From Myxococcus fulvus (lineage in GTDB: Bacteria; Myxococcota; Myxococcia; Myxococcales; Myxococcaceae): a DNA stretch of 64,000 nt. The notes under the pieces are model-generated. The model was not told the origin of the DNA. It worked only from the letters and a program-made list of their open reading frames with translations, and searched no databases. This document shows positions 1-9,291 of this stretch, piece by piece; positions within the stretch are counted from its first letter, which is position 1, and the number at the start of each line of letters is the position of its first letter. Made by a program: the position numbers and the translations under genes. The stretch is taken from assembly GCF_900111765.1 (NCBI RefSeq), contig NZ_FOIB01000006.1, positions 434,001-498,000 of the forward strand, written 5' to 3'.

Positions 1-3000
1 GCGGTGTCGCTGGTGATGAGGAAGTCCTGGACGGCACTGTTTCCCATTCCGTCGCTGTTGCTGAAGATTCGGACAGGAAGGCCTGCGTTCTGCAGGTCCT
101 GTGGCGTGGCGTTCCGGACGAAGTTGTCGAACTGCGCCTGGGAGGTGAAGCGGCGGGCGGAGCCCTGGCTGGTCACACCCAGCGAGCTCCAGGTTCGATT
201 GCCCTGGGAGTCCACGAGGTAGATGGCCACGTGACCGTCGCTGACTCTCACCACGGCGGAGTTGGGTGGGAGGTCCAAGAGGTCCTGCCGGGAGCAGGAC
301 GTCAGCCCCAGCGGATCCCACTGCGTGAGCGGATCCGCGACATACCGGTAGGCGTTCAGTCCTCCCACCAGCCCGAGGGGATCCGCCGAGAGATAGCCAC
401 CCGTCTCGGGGCTGTAATAGCGGAAGCGATTGTAATAGAGCCCGGTCTCCGGGTCCTCGTACTGGCCCGGCCATCGGAAGGGGCAATCCGTCTGGTGCTC
501 CTCCACGCTCGTGGCGCCATGGAGGCCCATCTGCATGCGCCAGGCGAGCTGTCCCTCCTCGTCCACCATCTCGGTGGGCGTGCCGAGGTGGTCGGTGAGG
601 ATGCTCCACTGGCGCTCTCCCTGGAGCCTGGCCAGGGGCGTCATGCCATGAGGTTCGAAGAGCCAGGTGATGGGCTCCTGTCCCAGCCGCTGCTCGTGCA
701 GCGGGACGGCTCCATCCCAGACCCAACGCGTCTCCGAGACGGTCTCCTCGTTTCGATGGATGCGCTTCCGGGTACGCCTGCCCATGGCATCGTATGTGAA
801 TGAAACGCGCTCACCGCCGGGAAGCAACACTGTTTCCAGCATGCCCGCGCCATTCCATTGATAGCGCGTCACCGTGTCACCCCGCCGGGCCTCGATGAGC
901 TGTCCATCGTCGTCATGGCGGTACGTGACGCCGTCCGCGCAGAGGAGCCGGCCCCCGGGCCCATGGCTGCGATGGCTCGGGTCGGGGTGCTGAAAGAGAT
1001 TGCCCGCCTCATCCGGGAAGCGTGACTGGTAGGACCCGTCGGGGAGATGAGCGCCCAGGAGCCCGCCGCCCGCCGTTCGCTCCGCGCGAAGCTTTCCTTG
1101 CGCCCCGCCGTCGATGGCCAGGAGCTGTCCTCCCGGGGACCACTCATAACGCCGCTCCGCCATGAGTCGGTCGCCGTGCACGGAGGCTCTGCGCGCGGGA
1201 AAGCCTTGGGCGTCCCAATCCCAGAGGCTCTTGACCTCGCCTGGAAACGCGCGCTCCCGCTCCCGTCCAAGCTCATCGCGTGTGAAGGTGGCTGCCCATT
1301 TCGCGCGCTCCGTGGATGCGGCCAGGGCCTCTATCCGATGGGCGGCGTCGAAGTGGAGGTGGGCGTTGAGTCCCTGGCTGCTCAGGAGCTGCACGCGCAC
1401 ACCGGATGGCGCATATGTCGACTCCACCCAGTCATCGTCGCTGCGCTCACGCAGGACCCTCCCCTGGGCATCCCGCTCGAATCGAAGCGCCACATCGTCG
1501 TTGATGGCCTCCAGCATGGCGCCGGAGGCGTCATCATACCGGTAGGACTCCGAGCGCCCGTCGGGATAACGAACCCGGGTCATCTGGTCCCGGTCGTCGT
1601 AGTCATACAGGGTCCGCTTGCCGCTCGCGCGTTGAAGGGCGACCACCCGCCCGCATGCGTCGTACTCGTAGGTGTGGGTTCGCCCGTCGAAGGAGGTGGA
1701 CTGCTTGACGCGAGAGCATGCATCGAGCTCGTAGCGATAGAGTTCTCCCGCGGTATTCGTGACGCGGACGAGCTGCCCCTCGAGGTCGTGTGTCAGGTGG
1801 ACGCGAAGGCCCCGCTCCTCCGTACTCGCGAGCCAATGATTGCCTGCATACGTCATGCGGACGTGTTGGCCCGGGTCCTTCACCTCCAGGACATGTCCCT
1901 CGGCGTCGTAGCGATACTCGCGCCGGAACCCTGTGTCGCTTTGAAGCTGCGCCACCCTGCCCAGACTGTCGTAGACCCTCGCTGTCACCGCGCCATGGCG
2001 GTCCCGGCTCTTGATGGGGCGCCCGAGCGTGTCGAACCAGGTCCGACTCTCCTCTCCTCGGGGGGTACGAACCTGGCGGAGGTTCTCGTGTTTGTCGTAG
2101 TCGAGCAGGGCCAGTCCGCCATCCGGCCTCACGATGCGGCGCAACTGTCCTTGCTCATACTCCATGCGTGTCACGCCTCCCTGGGCGTCCACGCGATGGG
2201 TGAGTCGACCTCGGGGGTCATAGGCGAAGTCCAGGGTGGCCCCGCCTGACTGCTCCACCCGCGTCAGCTGGTTGCGTGAGTCATAGGACAACGAGACGAC
2301 GCTCGCGCCGGGGCCGGCGACCTGGACGCAGTTGCCACGCTCGTCGTAGCGGCGTGAGACGGCGCGCCCCAGGGGGTCCGTCACGCGGGCTTGCTGGCCG
2401 GTGTCGGGGTCCCACTCGTATCGGGTGACGCCGCCCTGAGGGTCCGTCACCGCGACCACCATGCTCAGCTCGTCGAGCGCGTACTGGGTGACATGGCCGA
2501 GGCTGTTCTCGACCAGTGTGCGCCGGTTGGGGAGGTCATAGGTGATGACGTGGTCGAAGATGCCGCCGTCGCCCCAGGTCCGGATGCACCGCGCGCCGCT
2601 GCCCTGCCCATCCCACTGGAAGTAGAAGGACAGGCCCGTGCGGTCCGTCTCCTTCACCATGAGGTGGCCCACGTACTCGAACTTCTGTGCGTTGCCCTCG
2701 GCGTCGAGGACCTCCACCAGATCTCCTCGCGCGTCGTAGCGGTAGCGGGCATGGACATACCAGCCCTCGCCTCGTGACAGCGGGAGCCGGATGGCCACCA
2801 GCCTGCCGTTGCGGTCGTGCTCGAAGAGGACACGTCGGCCCACCGAGTCGCGGCAGGCCTCCAGCCTCCCGTTCTCGTCGTAGTCCAGTCGTACGGTGTG
2901 TCCCGTGCGCGTCTCCTTGGACCGGAGCACGGCCCGCGCAGGGTCTCCCCCTGTCACGGGACCGAAGCGGTGGGTGACACCGTCATGGGTTTCGAGCTCC

Positions 3001-4013
3001 CAGCACCGGTGGTCCAGGCAGCGCAGCGTCAGCCGCTCCAGCGGATGGTAGAGGGATTGACCTCGCTCGACGGTCCTCCCAGGCAGGCGCGTGGTGTCGA
3101 ACTCGATCTCCCGCCCATCCTCCGCCAGATAGACCACCCGTCCCCGCTCGAGCCACACGGCCTGATTCAGTGTGTGGCTCCAGCCCCGGCCCAGCGGGCC
3201 GTCCCGGAAGGACAGGGCGGAGTCATAGGCGCGCTCGAAACGCAGGGGAAGGGGACCCGGGAGATGGAAGTCCTCGCGATGCGTGAGCAGTCTCCCGGTG
3301 GCCACGTCCACGGGGTGTCCGGTGAGGAAGCAGACCGCCCGGTGGACCCGGCTGCGAACCCGCCTGGGGACCATCCGGTCCACCGCGTCGTGCAGGGCAC
3401 GCGACGCCGCTCGCCATCGACCACTGGCTTGCTGTGTCCTCCGGAGCGCGCGAAGCAGTCGTCCGCCCGCGCGAAGGACCGCCCCGAGCGCTCTCATCGC
3501 AGCCCGCATCCCCAATGCCATGGCGATGGAGGCCAGGTCCGGGACCATGGGCTTCATCACCAGGACGGGGGCACCCTTGGGGAGGGCCAGCACCAGGCTG
3601 GTGGGCATCCGCACGGGGTCGCTGCAGCTCAGCGCGATGTCTCCGAGCCGCACGCCCAGGCTCCCCGCGATGGAGACATCCTTCGCGCCGAAGTAGAGCT
3701 CCGCGTCGTTGCCGGGTTTGGGCGGAGGGATGAAGGCCACGCCGGGCGCGGGGAGGTGGGGCAACGTGAGCATGTTGGTCACGTTCGTTCCGCAGTTGGT
3801 CGCGGGGAGCCCATTGATCAGGACGGCGTTGGGTTGGCCTCCCAGGGCCCGGGTGATGGCCGCTCCCACCAACATCCCCATGGGGTCGAACACCAGTCCC
3901 ACGAAGGGCATGGGGACAGGCACGGGGACCGGCAGCGGCGCGGGGGGCGCGGGGACACCCACGACGTGGATGTCCAGGCCCAGCACGGGGTCCATCCAAC
4001 TCGATGCGAGCAT
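1..4013 (-). CDS. PAAR/RHS-repeat polymorphic toxin (3' end beyond window)
   Basis: Large RHS/YD-repeat protein read from 4013 to the left edge (about 1337 codons) with no stop, so the C-terminus is missing. The first ~180 residues are hydrophobic and proline-rich with a PAAR-like segment (VLINGLPA). A DUF6531-like block follows (HPVDVATG...FERAYDS), then many YD-type repeats (YRYDARG, YEYDACGRV) and the RHS core ending in RYYSPETGGYLSADPLGL and a second DPLGLT around 302-320. Residues beyond DPLGLT should be the variable toxin tip; about 100 are visible and I do not recognise them. RHS proteins form a shell that encloses and self-cleaves the toxin; PAAR tips are delivered by type VI secretion. 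The start ATG lies one base after the stop of the upstream gene (TGACATG). The immunity gene would be expected outside the window. Confidence 0.9.
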   Translation of the reverse strand, partial: MLASSWMDPVLGLDIHVVGVPAPPAPLPVPVPVPMPFVGLVFDPMGMLVGAAITRALGGQPNAVLINGLPATNCGTNVTNMLTLPHLPAPGVAFIPPPKPGNDAELYFGAKDVSIAGSLGVRLGDIALSCSDPVRMPTSLVLALPKGAPVLVMKPMVPDLASIAMALGMRAAMRALGAVLRAGGRLLRALRRTQQASGRWRAASRALHDAVDRMVPRRVRSRVHRAVCFLTGHPVDVATGRLLTHREDFHLPGPLPLRFERAYDSALSFRDGPLGRGWSHTLNQAVWLERGRVVYLAEDGREIEFDTTRLPGRTVERGQSLYHPLERLTLRCLDHRCWELETHDGVTHRFGPVTGGDPARAVLRSKETRTGHTVRLDYDENGRLEACRDSVGRRVLFEHDRNGRLVAIRLPLSRGEGWYVHARYRYDARGDLVEVLDAEGNAQKFEYVGHLMVKETDRTGLSFYFQWDGQGSGARCIRTWGDGGIFDHVITYDLPNRRTLVENSLGHVTQYALDELSMVVAVTDPQGGVTRYEWDPDTGQQARVTDPLGRAVSRRYDERGNCVQVAGPGASVVSLSYDSRNQLTRVEQSGGATLDFAYDPRGRLTHRVDAQGGVTRMEYEQGQLRRIVRPDGGLALLDYDKHENLRQVRTPRGEESRTWFDTLGRPIKSRDRHGAVTARVYDSLGRVAQLQSDTGFRREYRYDAEGHVLEVKDPGQHVRMTYAGNHWLASTEERGLRVHLTHDLEGQLVRVTNTAGELYRYELDACSRVKQSTSFDGRTHTYEYDACGRVVALQRASGKRTLYDYDDRDQMTRVRYPDGRSESYRYDDASGAMLEAINDDVALRFERDAQGRVLRERSDDDWVESTYAPSGVRVQLLSSQGLNAHLHFDAAHRIEALAASTERAKWAATFTRDELGRERERAFPGEVKSLWDWDAQGFPARRASVHGDRLMAERRYEWSPGGQLLAIDGGAQGKLRAERTAGGGLLGAHLPDGSYQSRFPDEAGNLFQHPDPSHRSHGPGGRLLCADGVTYRHDDDGQLIEARRGDTVTRYQWNGAGMLETVLLPGGERVSFTYDAMGRRTRKRIHRNEETVSETRWVWDGAVPLHEQRLGQEPITWLFEPHGMTPLARLQGERQWSILTDHLGTPTEMVDEEGQLAWRMQMGLHGATSVEEHQTDCPFRWPGQYEDPETGLYYNRFRYYSPETGGYLSADPLGLVGGLNAYRYVADPLTQWDPLGLTSCSRQDLLDLPPNSAVVRVSDGHVAIYLVDSQGNRTWSSLGVTSQGSARRFTSQAQFDNFVRNATPQDLQNAGLPVRIFSNSDGMGNSAVQDFLITSDT

Positions 4014-4014
4014 G

Positions 4015-5448
4015 TCAGTCCCCTCCCGTGCGCGCCTGTCTTGGGGCAGTCAGGGGCTCGGCGTCGCCGGACTCCAGGGCTGCTGCTTGCGCCTCCAGGG
4101 ACGTTGCTTGCGCGCTCAAACCGTGGCGCTTGCACAGGGCCGCGAGGGCGCGGGCGGCCTCGGGGGCGCTGGAGGCTCGGCGCTCATGGGGGCGCAGCGC
4201 CTGTGCGGCGTCGAGCGCGCGCTTCCAGACGCGTGTCGCCTCCGAATGCATCTTGAGGTTGGCGAGGAGTTGTCCGGAGAGCCGATAGCCCTCGATGGCG
4301 AGGACGGGGGTGTCGTGGAGCCCGCCCAGCCGCCCCGCTTCGGCGTACGCAACCGCGGCTTCATGCTGACGCTCCAGCACCAGCAACGTCGTCCCCGTGG
4401 ACAACTGTGCCTGCACCGCGAGGGCGCCCTGGTGTGTCGCCTCCGCCCGTGCCCGGGCCTCCTGGAGGACGAAGAGCGCTTTCTCGGAGGCTCCCCCCTG
4501 AACGAGATAGCCCGCCAGCATGAGCTCCATGAGCACTGCTTCCTTGTGGAGCTGGGCCTCCACGGCCAGGTCCCTCGCCTTGCGCTGCTCGAGCGCGGCT
4601 CGTGCCGCGTCTCCTTCGCGCATGGCCCGGGCGGCGGACAGGACGAGGATGCGCAACTCCCTCATCCGCTCGGTGTCCAGCAGCGCGGGGGGGATTCCCG
4701 CGGGCTCGAGCTCTCGCAGGAGCTCCACGGTCATGGGGCCAGCTGCACGGGGTCTTGGCGGGGGCGCCTCGCGAGGGCCCGCGGCGCCGGAGAGCATGGC
4801 TCCGGAGGCCCCCGGAGGTGCCGAGCGCATGCTTTCCTCGATGTTCTGAAGGTCCTCGCGTGCCTGGGCTTCGTCCACGCGCGCATCGACGCTCAGGATG
4901 TGCCCCTCGAAGGGGGCGAGCGCGGGTGCGGACACGGATGACTCCGTGTCGAGCAGGATCCAACGGACTTCCTGGAGGGTGGGTTGGTGCAGGAGCGCGC
5001 TCAGCTCACGTATCCATTGTCGCCCATCCCGAACCCAGACGGGCGCGAGCACCAGGGTGAGGCCTCGCGAGCCGTCACGTAGGAGGGCCTGCACCTGGTG
5101 CAGCATGCGGGCGAAGCCCGGGAGACCTGGAGCGGGCTCCTCGATGGACAGCTCGCGTAGCTGGATGGGAGGTTGGAGCCGGGCGAGCTGTGTGCGGAGA
5201 TCCTCGTAACTGTCCCGGAGCTCGAGCGCCCGGATTCTCCAGCCGTCGTCCTCCTGCTCCACGGGCGCCTCCAGGATGAAGAAGGCGCTCGTGTTGCGAG
5301 CGTCATGCTCCGCTGCCGCGACATGCTCCAGCGCGCTCAATCTCAGGGCGCTTGAGGTCAGGACATGCAGCGCGCGGTTCTCCTGCGCGACGACGAACCA
5401 CTGGAGCTCCTCGACAAGCCTGCTCAAGGCCTGATGAATGGCGTCCAT
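4015..5448 (-). CDS. Helical-repeat protein coupled to the RHS toxin, possible adaptor
   Basis: Protein of 477 residues, no signal peptide or membrane segment. Residues 1-190 look like a mixed alpha/beta domain I cannot name. After a Pro/Ala linker (about 200-245), residues 250-450 are Ala/Leu/Glu-rich helices with TPR-like spacing (AVAYAEAGRLGG, SEATRVWKRALDAAQ). The stop TGA is one base from the ATG of the RHS gene, so the two are almost certainly co-transcribed and translationally coupled. Genes in this position next to PAAR-RHS effectors often encode chaperones or adaptors for loading on VgrG. That role is inferred from position only; no Eag or DUF4123 signature is visible. A purine-rich GGGGGGCG sits just upstream of the ATG. 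Confidence 0.8.
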   Translation of the reverse strand: MDAIHQALSRLVEELQWFVVAQENRALHVLTSSALRLSALEHVAAAEHDARNTSAFFILEAPVEQEDDGWRIRALELRDSYEDLRTQLARLQPPIQLRELSIEEPAPGLPGFARMLHQVQALLRDGSRGLTLVLAPVWVRDGRQWIRELSALLHQPTLQEVRWILLDTESSVSAPALAPFEGHILSVDARVDEAQAREDLQNIEESMRSAPPGASGAMLSGAAGPREAPPPRPRAAGPMTVELLRELEPAGIPPALLDTERMRELRILVLSAARAMREGDAARAALEQRKARDLAVEAQLHKEAVLMELMLAGYLVQGGASEKALFVLQEARARAEATHQGALAVQAQLSTGTTLLVLERQHEAAVAYAEAGRLGGLHDTPVLAIEGYRLSGQLLANLKMHSEATRVWKRALDAAQALRPHERRASSAPEAARALAALCKRHGLSAQATSLEAQAAALESGDAEPLTAPRQARTGGD

Positions 5449-5642
5449 TGCGCCCCCCGGTGACGCTTGCTTCCTGAGGTTCTACCTGATGAAGCATTGC
5501 CCGCGAAGCGATGGGGAGCGGGGCGGCGGAAATGTTCGAATCCAGGCATTCGTCAGGCATTGCAGGGCGTCCGGGTGCGGTCGCGCGCCATGACGTCCCG
5601 GGTAATCGCATGGTGGATGCCGCCGCATGCAGAGTGTCGGGC

Positions 5643-6221
5643 ATGAGCTCCGTCATCTTCCGCAGCCCGAGTCTCTTCAAGGCGGCGATGCGTGTCTGGC
5701 CTCCCTATTGGGGCACAGGCATCGCCGTCGAGGAGGTCGACCCGCAGTGGCGCAGCGCGACGGTGCGCATGCGCCAGCGCTTCTACAACGCCAACGCCTT
5801 CGGCTCCCACTTCGGAGGCAGCCTCTATGCGATGTGCGACCCCCACTACGCGCTGCTGCTGATTCCGCTGCTCGGGCGCGGCTACGTCATCTGGGACAAG
5901 GCGGCGAGCATCGAGTTCCTCAAGCCCGCGCGGGGCACCGTCACCGCCGTGTTCGATTGGAGCGACGCGCAGCTCGAGGAGATCCGCGAGAAGACCGCGG
6001 GCGGGGAGAAGTTCGAACCCCGACGGACGCTGGAGATTCGCGACGCCGCGGGCGAGGCCGTCGCCCGCGTGCTCAAGACGCTCTATGTCCGACGGCGCGA
6101 GCGCACACACCCCGCACCGGATACCCCGCAGCCGCTCGTTCTCTCGGGCTCTCACAATCGCGCATCAATGACAAACACCTCCGGGTCCGCACGCGTTGAC
6201 GGGTCGCGCGGGGATATCTAG
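5643..6221 (+). CDS. DUF4442 hotdog-fold thioesterase-like protein
   Basis: 192-residue protein from MSSVIFRS. The central segment FYNANAFGSHFGGSLYAMCDP and the following ASIEFLKPARGTV resemble the DUF4442 branch of the hotdog thioesterase superfamily, cytosolic proteins thought to act on acyl thioesters. The natural substrate is unknown. The last ~40 residues are polar, low in structure and probably dispensable. An in-frame start at 5511 would add 44 residues of poor composition, so the ATG at 5643 is preferred. The 3' end overlaps a good promoter for the next gene, suggesting this gene is transcribed alone. The 194 bases upstream (5449-5642) hold no other gene that I can support. Confidence 0.8.
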   Translation: MSSVIFRSPSLFKAAMRVWPPYWGTGIAVEEVDPQWRSATVRMRQRFYNANAFGSHFGGSLYAMCDPHYALLLIPLLGRGYVIWDKAASIEFLKPARGTVTAVFDWSDAQLEEIREKTAGGEKFEPRRTLEIRDAAGEAVARVLKTLYVRRRERTHPAPDTPQPLVLSGSHNRASMTNTSGSARVDGSRGDI

Positions 6222-6224
6222 ACA
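6196..6224 (+). promoter_or_regulatory. Sigma-70-like promoter for the 6279 lipoprotein
   Basis: TTGACG (6196-6201), 17-base spacer, TAGACA (6219-6224), 55 bases before the ATG at 6279. A strong ribosome binding site (GAAGGAG) follows at about 6264. The promoter lies over the stop codon of the DUF4442 gene. Confidence 0.5.
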
Positions 6225-6278
6225 GCTCATCGCCTCCTGGATGTTGGTGTCCCCCCAGGAAGGCTTGAAGGAGCTGTC

Positions 6279-6629
6279 ATGAAGCGACATGTCGTTTGGC
6301 TGGCCATCCTCGCCGTGCTGGGTTCTGGTTTCGCGGGCTGCGGACCTGGGACGGAGACCCCCGAAGTCCCCGCGGATGAGACGTCACAACCCTCACCCTC
6401 GGATGAGGTCTCGTCCGAGGACAGACCCGTCGAGGCGTTCGCGCGCAACTGCAAGACGACCTGCTCGGGTTTCACCGCGAGCGGCGGCACCTGCAATGTC
6501 GTCGGCTTCGGCGCCACCACGTTCCTCGGCGGCTGCAAGAAGGCCTGCCGGTTCGCGCGCCAGGACGCCGATGCGAAGGCTGCCAGCTATGGCTGTCAGC
6601 TCGCGCAGTGCAGCGATGCGTGTAACTAG
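6279..6629 (+). CDS. Small cysteine-rich lipoprotein
   Basis: 116 residues. The signal peptide MKRHVVWLAILAVLGSGFAGC ends in a plausible lipobox (GFAG|C), so the protein is probably lipidated and exported. A Pro/Glu/Ser-rich spacer of about 35 residues follows, then a compact domain with eight cysteines (CKTTC, TC, GGCKKAC, GC, QC, DAC), consistent with four disulfide bonds. Such short Cys-rich lipoproteins are common in myxobacteria; no function is assigned. It has its own promoter and a good GAAGGAG site eight bases before the ATG. Confidence 0.8.
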   Translation: MKRHVVWLAILAVLGSGFAGCGPGTETPEVPADETSQPSPSDEVSSEDRPVEAFARNCKTTCSGFTASGGTCNVVGFGATTFLGGCKKACRFARQDADAKAASYGCQLAQCSDACN

Positions 6630-6741
6630 CGGCTGAGCCCTGCCCCGGGCCGGGGACCACGGGCGTCCCGCCTTGCGTCCCCGGCCTTCCAGGACACCGG
6701 CGTGCTGGGCCCTGCTCGCTTCGCGCCGTACACTCCCGCGC

Positions 6742-8076
6742 GTGACGTTCTCTCCCGACGACCTGGTGGCCCTCGCCTCCGATGAGACGGACACCGTTCG
6801 TCTTCGTCTCGCGCGGACGCTGCTTCAACAGGGCGACCCCCGGGGCGCGCTCATCGAGGTGCAGTGCGCGCTCGCCCGCTCCGGGACGCAAGCGCCATCG
6901 CGGCTCCGGGAAGAGGAGGCCGCGTTGCTCGCCGCACACGAGGCGTCGTGGCTCTCGGAGCTCGGGCTGCTCCCGGGGGATGCCGTGTTCAAGCGCGGCT
7001 TCGTGGACCGCGTCACGCTGGACACGCGTCGTGCCCGTGGCGTCTACGCGCGACTTGTCCGCCGCGAGCCCGTCCGGTCGCTGAGCCTGCTCGTGGACTT
7101 CACGGGCTCCGAGGAGTCGCTCCCGCGGCTCCTCGAGGAGATTCGTGAGGCCGGTCTCCCGGCCTCGCTGGAACAGCTCATCATCGACCGGAAGAACTAC
7201 TGGGAGGTCATCCTCGATGATGAGCTCCAGCTCCAACGGCAGGGCGCGCGGATGCTCGGGCTCGCACTGGACCTCCAGGACGCCGCCCGTCCCCACGCGG
7301 GTCTCGAGTTGCTCGACCTCGCGCTCAGGGACTCCGAGGCCGCACGGCTCGAGACGCTCGAAGTCAACCTCCTCGCGCGAGGGGAGAGCTCCCTGGAGAC
7401 ACTCCTCCAGACGCTGGAGCGCGTGGGGCCGCGGCCCTCGTTGCGTGACTGGCGCCTGTCGTTCTCCAGCCCCAGCGGGAAGGAGTGGATCCGCTGGGTC
7501 CAGCTCGGTTCGCTCGCGCGCCTGTTGTCCTTGTACCCGAAGCTCCAGACCCTCGTGCTCCCCATGGCGGAGCTCCCCGCCGAGCACGTCGCGCACCCGG
7601 AGCTGCGTGAGCTGTCGCTTCACTGGTCGGGGCTCACCCCGTGTGGTCCCTCGGACCTGTCGCAATGGAAGCCCGCACCCGTGCCCAAGGGGGGCGGGCT
7701 CCAGCTCTTGCGAGACGCCCGGCTCCCGCGACTCCAGCGACTGCACATCGACTTCCAATACGCGTGGTACATCGCGTGGACCCCAGAAGACCTCGTGCCG
7801 CTCCTCGAGGCCGAGGGTCTGCCCGCCTTGCGTCAGCTCGAACTGCACAACTGCGCGTCTGGCGATGCGCTGTGCCGTGAACTGGTCCGCACGAAGCACG
7901 CCTCCCGGCTCGAGGTGCTCGACCTGACGGGTGCCACTCTCTCGGACGAAGGGGCCCTCGTGCTCCTCCGTCATCGCGAGCGCTTCCCACGATTGCAGCG
8001 GCTCGGCTGCGGCCCGTGGGGTCTCTCCGAAGCCCTGTGGACCGAGCTGCGCAGCCAGTACCCCGTCGATACTTGA
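6742..8076 (+). CDS. TIGR02996-domain leucine-rich-repeat-like protein
   Basis: About 444 residues from a GTG (VTFSPDDLVAL); an in-frame TTG at 6673 would add 23 unconvincing residues. The N-terminus (DETDTVRLRLARTLLQQGDPRGALIEVQCAL) matches the TIGR02996 repeat-companion domain, which in myxobacteria and planctomycetes precedes leucine-rich repeats. The remainder has LRR-like units (LPRLQRLHIDF, LPALRQLELHNC, ASRLEVLDLTGATLSDEGALVLL). Probably cytosolic and used for protein-protein contacts; partners are unknown. It is likely monocistronic. Confidence 0.75.
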   Translation: MTFSPDDLVALASDETDTVRLRLARTLLQQGDPRGALIEVQCALARSGTQAPSRLREEEAALLAAHEASWLSELGLLPGDAVFKRGFVDRVTLDTRRARGVYARLVRREPVRSLSLLVDFTGSEESLPRLLEEIREAGLPASLEQLIIDRKNYWEVILDDELQLQRQGARMLGLALDLQDAARPHAGLELLDLALRDSEAARLETLEVNLLARGESSLETLLQTLERVGPRPSLRDWRLSFSSPSGKEWIRWVQLGSLARLLSLYPKLQTLVLPMAELPAEHVAHPELRELSLHWSGLTPCGPSDLSQWKPAPVPKGGGLQLLRDARLPRLQRLHIDFQYAWYIAWTPEDLVPLLEAEGLPALRQLELHNCASGDALCRELVRTKHASRLEVLDLTGATLSDEGALVLLRHRERFPRLQRLGCGPWGLSEALWTELRSQYPVDT

Positions 8077-8207
8077 ATTCCGATGGAGTGGGTGGCGCAA
8101 ACGCTGAATCGCCAGGCTGCCAGCGGCTTCGCGACGCATGACGGGCCTGGAGGTGGCGGCTAGCGTCCGCGCACCAGGCATCTTCCTGGCTCGTGGTCGG
8201 AGCAAGC

Positions 8208-8741
8208 ATGTCGACGCAGTCGAATGAGAGCGCGGTGACGCAGGCGGTGGAGCGGCTGAAGTCCTTCGTGGAGACGAAGGAGGGCATGTCCGTGGAGTTC
8301 TCCGCGCCGGTGGACGCCGCGGCGGTGGCGGGTCTGGAGGCGAAGTACAAGCTGAAGCTGCCGCCCAGCTACGTGCGCTTCATCACCACGCTCGGCACCT
8401 TCAAGGTGGAGTACGACGGGCAGGAGCTCATCGGGATGGAGGAGCCGGGACTGCTACGCGCCGCCGCGCCGGACCCGTCGGACGCCGTGGATGGCGAGGA
8501 CTCCGAGGTCGCGGACGCCATCCACCAGGCCCTGTTCTTCCAGCGCCGCGATGACGACTCGGTGGAGAACTTCTGGTGCTTCAACCCGCGCGCCCGCTCC
8601 CCGGAAGGCGAGCTGGCCGTCGTCTCCTACAGCCATGACGAGGCCTTCAGCCTCTCCGACGGCGAAGAGGACTTCCGCGACTTCTCGACCCACATCGTCA
8701 AGGTCATCGACGACTTCATCGAGACCTACGCGGAGGCTTGA
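8208..8741 (+). CDS. SMI1/KNR4 family protein
   Basis: 177 residues from MSTQSNES. The segment AAVAGLEAKYKLKLPPSYVRFITTLGTFKVEYDGQEL is the typical SMI1/KNR4 (SUKH) core: an approaching helix, LPPSY, then a strand with an early glycine. The middle is acidic (AVDGEDSEVADAIHQALFF). SUKH proteins often act as immunity proteins to contact-dependent or secreted toxins, but many are housekeeping or of unknown role, and no toxin gene is adjacent here. The start was chosen at the ATG at 8208; a GTG 15 bases upstream is in frame. Confidence 0.82.
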   Translation: MSTQSNESAVTQAVERLKSFVETKEGMSVEFSAPVDAAAVAGLEAKYKLKLPPSYVRFITTLGTFKVEYDGQELIGMEEPGLLRAAAPDPSDAVDGEDSEVADAIHQALFFQRRDDDSVENFWCFNPRARSPEGELAVVSYSHDEAFSLSDGEEDFRDFSTHIVKVIDDFIETYAEA

Positions 8742-8794
8742 GTCGTCGGCACCCGGCGCGGGCGCGGCTCCCCGCCGCGCCCTGGGGGAATCCC

Positions 8795-9181
8795 ATGAAG
8801 GTCTGCACCGCCATGCTTCGCTACCATCTGGGCCAGGTCACCCTGACCTACTTCGTCGACCACGACGAAGTGCCGGAAGACCTCGGTGAGCTCGACAGCT
8901 ACATCGAGACGATGCGCTACGGCGCACAGGCCTCGGGAGACTTGCCCTGGCTGCTCATGGGCTTGCGGCATCTCCTCCATGGCCCGAGGGTCGACCTCTC
9001 GGCCTACGGTGGTGGTGTGTTCCCCCTCTCGGACGATGACATGCGGGGCATCATCCTCCGCGTGCTCATCAGGCTCGACGACCGCCGTGCATTCTCCGCA
9101 CCCGAGGTCCCCGTTCAGCTCGAGAGCATGGGCGGCGACCTCTGGCGGAGTTACCGCGACAGCTGGAACTTCTCGCCCTGA
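8795..9181 (+). CDS. Hypothetical 128-residue protein
   Basis: Begins MKVCTAMLRYHLGQVTLTYFVDHDEVPEDLGELDSYIE and ends DSWNFSP. No signal peptide, membrane segment or recognised domain. It lies 53 bases after the SUKH gene in the same direction and could be co-transcribed with it. Size and acidic character would fit a small cytosolic partner or immunity-like protein, but there is no direct evidence. A frame-consistent TTG upstream (8738) overlaps the SUKH stop and is not preferred. Confidence 0.65.
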   Translation: MKVCTAMLRYHLGQVTLTYFVDHDEVPEDLGELDSYIETMRYGAQASGDLPWLLMGLRHLLHGPRVDLSAYGGGVFPLSDDDMRGIILRVLIRLDDRRAFSAPEVPVQLESMGGDLWRSYRDSWNFSP

Positions 9182-9291
9182 GGGACTGACTGCTCGGAAT
9201 CCCACCGCGACGTGGCCTCACGCCTGCGTGCCCACTTGAGGGGCGCCGTCTCGCTCCCTACCTTCCGCCGCTTTGTCTGGAAGGAGCGGAG

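Noticed and set aside
1047-2249. Long plus-strand frame over the RHS gene
   Set aside because: Lies opposite the YD repeats of the RHS protein, where the minus-strand reading has clear repeats.
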